38,692 nucleotides of DNA from Lachnospiraceae bacterium (GTDB taxonomy: Bacteria; Bacillota; Clostridia; Lachnospirales; Lachnospiraceae): the NCBI GenBank assembly GCA_022773965.1, contig JALFNQ010000144.1, positions 1 to 38,692 of the forward strand, written 5' to 3'. A program made the position numbers and the translations under genes. Numbering within the stretch: position 1 is the first letter of the stretch; each line of letters starts with the position of its first letter. This document shows positions 32,843 through 38,692 of the stretch, piece by piece. The notes beneath the pieces are model-generated. The model saw nothing but the letters and a program-made list of their open reading frames with translations. It had not been told where the DNA came from and did no database searches.

Positions 32843-33805
32843 CTAATTCTTACGGGCAGTGATATTGACCCACTCGCCCTGATGGTTGATCTCTACAATT
32901 GAAAGTCCTGCAGCCTCAATGGCAGCCGCAACCTCTTTTTCTTTAAAATCAATAATTCCTGACGTGATAAACATACCGCCGGACTTCATCCGGGCAGGGA
33001 TCACAGGTGCCATCGGAATAATGACATCCGCCAGAATATTGGCCACCACAATGTCATACTCTCCCCCGACCGTCTCCTGCAGACCGGTATCATCGATCAA
33101 ATTTCCGCAATAAAAGGTTCCCAGCTCCCGCGCAAGATGATTTACCTCAAAATTTTCATAGGTGGAAGTCAGACATGCCTCATCAATATCCGTGCCTGTC
33201 ACACTGCCTGCGCCAAGCTTCAATGCCACAATGGACAAAATTCCGCTGCCGCAGCCCACATCCAGCACACGATCTCCATCCTTCATATATTTGCGCAGCT
33301 GGCGGATGCACAGCTGTGTGGTCTCATGCTTTCCGGTTCCAAATGAGATACCGGGATCGATCTCAATCATGACGCGGCCCTCATCCTCCGGCTTTAATTG
33401 CTCCCATGTTGGCTTGATCAGAATATCGTCCAGATAAAAAGAGCTGAAAAACTTTTTCCAGTTGTTGATCCAGTCGATATCCTCTGTCTGTCCCGCAGTA
33501 ATTGTTGCCGGGCCAATGTCTGCATACTGTTTCTGTTCCTCCAGCGCCAGCATCACCTTTTTTAAAAGCGCCTCCCGCTCCTCTGTCGTGGATTCATCCG
33601 CATCCAGATAAAAGGTCACCTTACTGCTACCATCATCCTCACCCAGCTCTGGCGGAAAATCGATAAACATCTCTCCGATCTCCTCTTTTGTAAGGGGAAC
33701 ATGATTTTCAATCATCGCTCCCTCAATGCCCAGCTCATCCAGCATGGCAACGATCAGATCCTCCGCTGCTGTTGTTGTTTCTATCGTATAACTATTCCAT
33801 TTCAT
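32843..33805 (-). CDS. prmA: Ribosomal protein L11 methyltransferase
   Basis: A 320-residue SAM-dependent enzyme methylating lysines and the N-terminus of ribosomal protein uL11. The N-terminal domain contacts L11. The C-terminal Rossmann domain has DPGISFGTGKHETTQLC, DVGCGSGILSIVALKLGA (SAM motif I), GTDIDEACLTSTYEN and VVANILADVIIPM. AAGGAG precedes the ATG. It is part of the conserved chaperone-to-ribosome-modification block, although a GGDEF gene and a J-domain gene are interposed between it and dnaJ here. Confidence 0.95.
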   Translation of the reverse strand: MKWNSYTIETTTAAEDLIVAMLDELGIEGAMIENHVPLTKEEIGEMFIDFPPELGEDDGSSKVTFYLDADESTTEEREALLKKVMLALEEQKQYADIGPATITAGQTEDIDWINNWKKFFSSFYLDDILIKPTWEQLKPEDEGRVMIEIDPGISFGTGKHETTQLCIRQLRKYMKDGDRVLDVGCGSGILSIVALKLGAGSVTGTDIDEACLTSTYENFEVNHLARELGTFYCGNLIDDTGLQETVGGEYDIVVANILADVIIPMAPVIPARMKSGGMFITSGIIDFKEKEVAAAIEAAGLSIVEINHQGEWVNITARKN

Positions 33806-33845
33806 GAAGCTTTCTCTCCTTTAATAGTCGCCTGTTCTTCCTGTT

Positions 33846-35534
33846 TTACTTATCATTTCCATAAATGGTATACCTGTTTTTACCGCTTTTTTTTGCCCGG
33901 TACATTGCCTGATCCGCGCATCCGATCAACGTTTTTGCATCCATTCCGCTCTCATAAAAGGCCACTCCCACGCTTCCGCCGATCTGCAGCTTCACACTTC
34001 CCAGATCAAAAGGCTCCGCAAAAATGTCCATACATTTTTTTGCACAGGTATGAATATCATCTGTGTTCCATGAACGCAACAGTGCAATAAATTCATCACC
34101 TGCATAGCGGTAAGCGATCAATTCCTCGTTCTTTAATGCATGCAGACGTACTGCCACCTGACGCAATGCATCATCACCAACACGGTGACCATAATTGTCA
34201 TTGATACTCTTAAAATTGTCAATATCGATCATAAACGCTGCGCGAAGCATTCCCTTCTGCGTATAACGTATGATATCCTCTTCCAGCTTGGCACGGTTGC
34301 GTATACCGGTCAGCTTATCATGGCTGTTTGCCTGTATCAGATTGATCTGTTCAATCTCCAGCTGCTTGGCAAGCTTACTCTTTCTGAGATTATCGATTCC
34401 GATCAGAAGCATGATTGAAATCATTGCCACGATCACCAGCAAACCGGGAATGACCAGCTCCCGGTAACGCTCGATAAAGTCTGGCGTATGATTCACGATC
34501 TGTGTCCCCTCTGGAACCAAAGACAGGTCCAGACCAAATTTTCGCATCACGATCTCATCCAAATAATAAACATTCGGACTATCCCTTACAACATCAAATT
34601 CCGCGGGATCCTTACCTGCAATGATCTCATTGGCCATCTGTGCCGCCATCTGACCGGAAAGCTTCATGGAGACAACATTTCCTCCCAGTACGCCATCTCC
34701 AATATCACCATCTACGATTCGGAAAATCGGAACCTGCGCTACCTGGGTAAGCAGCTGCACCGACTGGTCATTTGAATAATGTCTGCCACTGGCATCCTCA
34801 TTCATCACAACATAGAGCAGGATCGTGTCCGTATCAATGGCCGCGATCGTCTGTTTTAATTCCTCCGTTGTATATCTGGATGTACTGATATCAGAAAAAC
34901 TAAGCTCCGGATACTGCTCCGCCACTGCATAAAAAGACTTTCTGAGCGCTTCTCCCGTTATGGTATCATCCAAAATAACGACCACCTTTGTTGCCTCCGG
35001 ATAGAAAATGCGCGCCAGATCCACGTTCTTTTCAAAGGAGATCCGCTCTGCGATACCTGTGATCATCGGATCTTTCTCTGCCTCATTGGCAAGATCCTCG
35101 TCATTGATCCCCTCAAAGATCACCGGAACCCCTAAAAACAGATCATTCTCATGCTCCATCGCAAAACGCAGCGCCGCGTCATCCCCGACAATGATCACAT
35201 CATAAGGATCTACCTTTGACATACGATAGGCCAGACCTTCTGTAAACAGTCTGCGGCTCTCCGCATCATCCACGCGCTTCGTATCCATAAATTCATAGTC
35301 AAGCTCTACGTTACTTCCAATCCCTTCCTTCAGCCCCTCGATCTGAAGCTGAACAGTGTCCCATGCGTAAGAATACGAACTGAGAAAGAGCACTCTTCCG
35401 GAATTCATCGCATCGGGATCCGGATCAGCATCGCCCTCGACTGCCAGTGCCTGTATAGGTACCAGAACAAGCAGCAACGCAAAAAAGAACTCTGCAATCC
35501 ACCTTTTATGACTTGGCTCACGATGAAAATTCAT
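33846..35534 (-). CDS. Diguanylate cyclase with extracellular ABC-substrate-binding-like sensor
   Basis: A 562-residue membrane sensor. A signal peptide/anchor (11-32) is followed by an extracellular domain (about 45-335) of the ABC_sub_bind type (RVLFLSSYSYAWDTVQLQIEG, DVIIVGDDAALRFA, KVVVILDD). One membrane helix (about 360-380) follows, then a GGDEF domain (about 404-560) with DKLTGIRNRAKLEED, MIDIDNFKSINDNYGH and AGDEF at 478-482. The first Gly of GGDEF is Ala, a change found in active cyclases; the RxxD inhibitory site is absent (NEEL instead). It would make c-di-GMP in response to an external ligand. The start at 35534 follows AAAGGA. A 12-base palindrome (GTGTATATACAC, 35552-35563) lies just upstream. 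Confidence 0.9.
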   Translation of the reverse strand: MNFHREPSHKRWIAEFFFALLLVLVPIQALAVEGDADPDPDAMNSGRVLFLSSYSYAWDTVQLQIEGLKEGIGSNVELDYEFMDTKRVDDAESRRLFTEGLAYRMSKVDPYDVIIVGDDAALRFAMEHENDLFLGVPVIFEGINDEDLANEAEKDPMITGIAERISFEKNVDLARIFYPEATKVVVILDDTITGEALRKSFYAVAEQYPELSFSDISTSRYTTEELKQTIAAIDTDTILLYVVMNEDASGRHYSNDQSVQLLTQVAQVPIFRIVDGDIGDGVLGGNVVSMKLSGQMAAQMANEIIAGKDPAEFDVVRDSPNVYYLDEIVMRKFGLDLSLVPEGTQIVNHTPDFIERYRELVIPGLLVIVAMISIMLLIGIDNLRKSKLAKQLEIEQINLIQANSHDKLTGIRNRAKLEEDIIRYTQKGMLRAAFMIDIDNFKSINDNYGHRVGDDALRQVAVRLHALKNEELIAYRYAGDEFIALLRSWNTDDIHTCAKKCMDIFAEPFDLGSVKLQIGGSVGVAFYESGMDAKTLIGCADQAMYRAKKSGKNRYTIYGNDK

Positions 35535-35551
35535 CTTAATCCTTTCCCCCC

Positions 35552-35563
35552 GTGTATATACAC
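35552..35563. promoter_or_regulatory. Palindrome upstream of the diguanylate cyclase gene
   Basis: The perfect palindrome GTGTATATACAC lies 18 bases before the gene start, between the preceding terminator and the ribosome site. It may be an operator; the regulator is unknown. Confidence 0.35.
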
Positions 35564-35582
35564 TCATATTTTTTATCATACC

Positions 35583-35610
35583 AAAAACCCCGGCTTTTTA
35601 CAAGCCGGGG
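35583..35610 (-). terminator. Terminator of the coiled-coil J-domain gene
   Basis: On the minus strand CCCCGGCTT / AAGCCGGGG forms a perfect 9-base-pair stem with a 5-base loop, followed by TTTTTGG. It ends the unit starting at 36234 and separates it from the diguanylate cyclase gene. Confidence 0.88.
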
Positions 35611-35697
35611 TGTACATACACTTTGCGTTTTTATCAATACACGTCACGCTTCACGCCAATCTGTTACTCACCGATCAATCACGGCGGAGCTGGTTCA

Positions 35698-36234
35698 TCA
35701 GGACGCGGTAAAAAGCAACCGGAGACGATCATACTCCCGATTGATCTCCTGCAACGTTTCCGTATCACCGCACACATTGTCCGGATGATAGATTCTGACC
35801 AGATCCTTATACCGTTTTTTTAACGCGATCTCACTTTTTACACCAATAAAAAAGAGCTCGCCCTTTACAACTGAAGGATTTTTCTGCGTCACAGGCTCCT
35901 GTTTTTGCTGGAACTGCCTGACACGATCATAAAATTCCCTCTTGCGCTCTAAATGCTGCTTTTCATCTGCCAGCTTTCTGAGTTCATCCTCCAACACCTG
36001 CTGCTTCATCTGCAGCACATATTCCTCCTGTGCACGAAAACGCGCATCCGCCTCGCGCTGTCTTCTGAAATCCTTCCGCTCACGCTCCAGCTTCTGCCGC
36101 TGCATCTCCAGACACCGTTTTTCGTCCTCGAGTCTGCGCTTATCATGCTCTATTTCAATGGTCTTCTTAAAAAACCACTGCTGAAACGCCATCAATTCAT
36201 CCTGTGTTTCAGGTACGACCATCTGCATGGACAT
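35698..36234 (-). CDS. Coiled-coil protein with a C-terminal J-domain-like segment
   Basis: A 178-residue protein. Residues about 25-115 are an uninterrupted highly charged coiled coil (EKRCLEMQRQKLERERKDFR). After a short linker, about 130-175 reads SEIALKKRYKDLVRIYHPDN, then TLQEINREYDRLR, which is helix II, the HPD motif (150-152) and helix III of a J domain. The J domain is C-terminal, unlike in DnaJ. It is encoded next to dnaJ and dnaK, so it may recruit DnaK to a specific client or structure. The start at 36234 follows AAAGGAG. I do not know a characterised homologue. Confidence 0.8.
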   Translation of the reverse strand: MSMQMVVPETQDELMAFQQWFFKKTIEIEHDKRRLEDEKRCLEMQRQKLERERKDFRRQREADARFRAQEEYVLQMKQQVLEDELRKLADEKQHLERKREFYDRVRQFQQKQEPVTQKNPSVVKGELFFIGVKSEIALKKRYKDLVRIYHPDNVCGDTETLQEINREYDRLRLLFTAS

Positions 36235-36281
36235 ACGCAATCGCTCCTTTACAAATATAACCAAATTAACTGCTTCTTACC

Positions 36282-36311
36282 AGTATATCGACAACCTTAA
36301 CAAAAAATCAA
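36282..36311 (-). promoter_or_regulatory. Promoter of the coiled-coil J-domain gene
   Basis: On the minus strand -35 TTGATT (36311-36306) and -10 TATACT (36287-36282) are 18 bases apart. The -35 box overlaps the T run of the dnaJ terminator, so the new unit begins where the previous one ends. Confidence 0.55.
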
Positions 36312-36356
36312 GATGTTGCGACAAAAAAATTAAAATTTTTTTCATCTACAACATCT
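36302..36356 (-). terminator. Terminator of dnaK-dnaJ
   Basis: On the minus strand AGATGTTG (36356-36349) pairs with CAACATCT (36318-36311), enclosing an AT stem AAAAAAATT / AATTTTTTT, followed by TGATTTTTTG. A second smaller hairpin AACTGCA / TGCAGTT (36386-36408) lies closer to the dnaJ stop and is followed by TTTTGTGT. Confidence 0.7.
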
Positions 36357-36414
36357 CGATACTAAAATTGCTCATTTATACACAAAACTGCAAGTAATCC
36401 ATGCAGTTATCCAC

Positions 36415-37575
36415 TTATTTTTTGCCTCCAAAGAGCTTCTTCTTTCCTTTGTGCTCTCCATCCGCTGCTCCATTCTGGTTTGCCAGCGAATTACCAGCCA
36501 CTGCGTCAAACTGGCGGAGCAGTTCCTTAGCCTCACTGTTTAATCCGGTAGGAACCTGAACTACCAATGTCACATACTGATCACCGCGTACATTTGCATT
36601 GCGCAGTGAAGGAACGCCTTTACCCTTTAGTCGAATACGTGTATCTGTCTGCGTACCCGGTTTTACTTCATAAACCACATCGCCATCAACCGTACCGATA
36701 CGCACCTCACCACCCAGAGCAGCCTGTGCGTAAGAGATCGGTGCAGTGGAGAACAGATCCATATCCCGTCTCTGCAGGAACGGATGAGCGCTGACGATCA
36801 CCTCAACCAGCAGATCTCCTCGCGGGCCACCGTTTGTACCCGGCTCACCCTTTTCACGAATACGGACACTCTGTCCATTGTCGATTCCGGCGGGAATGCT
36901 CACCTCAATCTTCTTGCGGTTATTCAGATAGCCTGTTCCGCGGCATCCGGGGCATTTCTCTTTGACTACCTTACCGCTTCCATTACAATCCGGACAGGTC
37001 GTGATATTCTGAACCACACCAAACAATGACTGCTGCGTCATGCGAACCTGGCCGCGGCCACCACATTTTGTACATGTCTCCGGCGATGTACCGGGCTTCG
37101 CTCCTGTTCCATGGCAGTCGGGACACTCATCCTTAAGTATCATGTCGATCTCTTTTTTACAGCCGAATACGGCTTCCTCAAAGGTAATTCGCACCTGCGT
37201 GCGGACATTTGCACCCTTCATAGGGCCATTGTTCGCGCGTCTGCTGCCTCCAAAGCCGCCGCCAAAAAGGTCTCCGAAAATATCTCCGAAGCTTCCGAAG
37301 ATATCTCCCATATCATTAAAATCAAAACCGCCGCCTCCGGCACCACCCTCAAATGCCGCATGACCAAACTGATCATACTGCCGTCTTTTATCCGGATCAC
37401 TCAAAATCGCATATGCCTCAGAGGCTTCCTTGAACTTTGCCTCAGCCTCCTTATCACCCGGATTGGTATCCGGGTGATATTTTTTGGCTAAGGTACGATA
37501 TGCTTTTTTCAGCGTCGCGTCATCAGCGTTTCTGTCAACGCCAAGAACCTCGTAATAGTCTCTCTTGTCTGCCAT
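36415..37575 (-). CDS. dnaJ: Chaperone protein DnaJ
   Basis: A 386-residue type I Hsp40 that delivers unfolded proteins to DnaK and stimulates its ATPase. The J domain has the motif [11 protein letters not shown] (HPD near 34). A Gly/Phe-rich linker follows ([20 protein letters not shown]). Four zinc-finger CxxCxGxG repeats are present ([32 protein letters not shown]). C-terminal substrate-binding domains follow. It starts two bases after the dnaK stop, so the two are one operon. A heat-shock operator, if present, lies upstream of the window. Confidence 0.98.
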   Translation of the reverse strand: MADKRDYYEVLGVDRNADDATLKKAYRTLAKKYHPDTNPGDKEAEAKFKEASEAYAILSDPDKRRQYDQFGHAAFEGGAGGGGFDFNDMGDIFGSFGDIFGDLFGGGFGGSRRANNGPMKGANVRTQVRITFEEAVFGCKKEIDMILKDECPDCHGTGAKPGTSPETCTKCGGRGQVRMTQQSLFGVVQNITTCPDCNGSGKVVKEKCPGCRGTGYLNNRKKIEVSIPAGIDNGQSVRIREKGEPGTNGGPRGDLLVEVIVSAHPFLQRRDMDLFSTAPISYAQAALGGEVRIGTVDGDVVYEVKPGTQTDTRIRLKGKGVPSLRNANVRGDQYVTLVVQVPTGLNSEAKELLRQFDAVAGNSLANQNGAADGEHKGKKKLFGGKK

Positions 37576-37577
37576 GA

Positions 37578-38692
37578 TTATACTTCCTTGAAGTCTGCGT
37601 CTACGACATCGTCATCTGCAGCAGATGCACCTGCTCCACCCATATCAGGACCAGCACCGGCACCCATATCAGGGCCTGCGCCTGCTGCCTGTGCGCCCTC
37701 GTACATCTTTGCAAATACCTTCTGTGCGCTCTCCATCAGTTTCTCTTTTGCTGCCTTCATCTCATTTACAACGGACTCTGTCATATTTTCAGGCTCGGGA
37801 TTCGCATCAACCAGTGCCTTCAATGCATTCAGATCAGCTTCAACTGCAGACTTGTCAGCTGCATCCAGCTTATCACCCACCTGGTCTAATGCCTGCTGTG
37901 TCTGGAATACGAAGGAATCGGCATCATTTCTTGTATCAATTGCCTCTTTACGCTTCTTATCCTGCGCCTCGTACTCAGCAGCTTCCTTGACTGCCTTCTC
38001 GATCTCGTCATCAGACATGTTAGAGCCTGCAGTGATGGTGATATGCTGCTCCTTGCCGGTTCCAAGATCCTTTGCGGATACATTTACGATACCATTTGCA
38101 TCGATATCAAAGGTAACCTCGATCTGAGGAACACCACGACGTGCCGGAGGAATACCATCCAGACGGAACTGTCCCAGAGACTTGTTATCTCTTGCAAACT
38201 GACGCTCACCCTGTACAACGTTGATATCTACGGCAGTCTGATTATCTGCTGCAGTAGAGAAGATCTGGCTCTTCTTGGTAGGGATCGTTGTATTACGCTC
38301 GATCAGTCTGGTTGCAACACCACCCATGGTCTCGATAGACAGTGACAGCGGAGTAACATCCAGCAGTAAGATCTCACCTGCACCGGCATCGCCGGCTAAC
38401 TTACCACCCTGAATAGATGCACCAATCGCTACGCACTCGTCAGGGTTCAGGCTCTTGCTGGGCTCCTTGCCGGTCAGCTGTTTTACCTTCTCCTGTACAG
38501 CCGGGATACGTGTAGATCCACCAACTAACAGCACCTGACCAAGATCAGCGTTTGTCAGACCAGCATCCTTCATTGCGTTCTGTACCGGAATAGCTGTCTT
38601 CTCTACTAAGTCATGTGTCAACTCATCAAATTTTGCTCTGGTAAGGTTCATATCAAAGTGCTTCGGTCCCTCTGAAGTTGCAGTAATGAACG
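37578..38692 (-). CDS. dnaK: Chaperone protein DnaK, C-terminal 371 residues
   Basis: The gene runs off the right edge; only its 3' part is present and it stays open to the last base ([21 protein letters not shown]). It includes the end of the ATPase domain ([32 protein letters not shown]), the linker [14 protein letters not shown], the substrate-binding domain and helical lid, and a Gly/Ala-rich tail ending [11 protein letters not shown]. The ORF-track start at 38651 is an internal Met and not the true start. It is co-transcribed with dnaJ. Confidence 0.98.
   Translation of the reverse strand, partial: FITATSEGPKHFDMNLTRAKFDELTHDLVEKTAIPVQNAMKDAGLTNADLGQVLLVGGSTRIPAVQEKVKQLTGKEPSKSLNPDECVAIGASIQGGKLAGDAGAGEILLLDVTPLSLSIETMGGVATRLIERNTTIPTKKSQIFSTAADNQTAVDINVVQGERQFARDNKSLGQFRLDGIPPARRGVPQIEVTFDIDANGIVNVSAKDLGTGKEQHITITAGSNMSDDEIEKAVKEAAEYEAQDKKRKEAIDTRNDADSFVFQTQQALDQVGDKLDAADKSAVEADLNALKALVDANPEPENMTESVVNEMKAAKEKLMESAQKVFAKMYEGAQAAGAGPDMGAGAGPDMGGAGASAADDDVVDADFKEV

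Noticed and set aside
37588-38127. 179-codon Ser/Ala-rich plus-strand ORF opposite dnaK
   Set aside because: It is the antisense shadow of the Ala/Gly-rich DnaK tail; low complexity, no ribosome site.
1-38692. CRISPR array, tRNA or rRNA gene
   Set aside because: No regularly spaced direct repeats, cloverleaf-like sequences or rRNA stretches were seen on reading both strands; a tRNAscan or CRISPR search would settle this.

Overview
This window looks like the chromosome of a low-to-medium GC Firmicute of class Clostridia, most likely family Lachnospiraceae. The grounds are the gene order (tmcAL / ackA-DUF177-rpmF-plsX-acpP-rnc-smc-ftsY, ireB-ruvX-DUF1292, mltG-like-trmR-trhP, dnaK-dnaJ-prmA-rsmE), strong AGGAGG-type ribosome binding sites and sigmaA-like promoters. 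I cannot name the species from sequence alone. Almost all genes are on the minus strand; the exceptions are the AraC regulator, tmcAL, aroC and an HPr-like gene.

Layout. (1) 1-4981: a sugar-uptake locus with two ABC permeases, a lipoprotein binding protein, a GH53 endo-galactanase without a signal peptide, and a divergent AraC regulator. Together they suggest import of galactan oligosaccharides and their cleavage inside the cell. (2) 4985-7320: a visibly AT-richer accessory module encoding an ABC/AAA ATPase and a DUF4276 (TOPRIM-like) partner. It resembles the two-gene ATPase-plus-TOPRIM phage-defence systems. Upstream lies a promoter, a short hairpin-rich transcript and a terminator-like hairpin that I do not recognise. 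(3) 7320-17566: ilvA, then core genes for protein targeting, chromosome condensation, RNA processing, fatty acid/phospholipid synthesis and acetate metabolism. (4) 17941-20548: plus-strand tmcAL and aroC. (5) 20647-28972: tRNA modification and RNA turnover (lactonase-like, trhP, trmR, mltG-like, ylbF, rnjA, DUF1292, ruvX, ireB, mtaB), partly matching the B. subtilis yrzL-yrrK-yrzB-yrrL-yrrM-yrrO order. (6) 29057-32792: an HPr-like protein lacking the phosphorylated His, then thiI-iscS and rsmE. (7) 32843-38692: prmA, a receptor-GGDEF protein, a coiled-coil J-domain protein, dnaJ and a partial dnaK.

The clearest non-gene signal is a family of MITE-like elements with GTWAC termini and 8-bp target duplications, hallmarks of IS66-type transposition. 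One copy (27503-27636), flanked by a perfect 8-bp duplication, sits at the 3' end of mtaB. Removing it in silico restores a stop codon, so the insertion appears to have added 18 residues to MtaB. Two further copies lie next to rnc and iscS, and two 27-bp mini-copies follow aroC and precede ylbF. No CRISPR array, tRNA, rRNA, transposase gene or prophage was seen.
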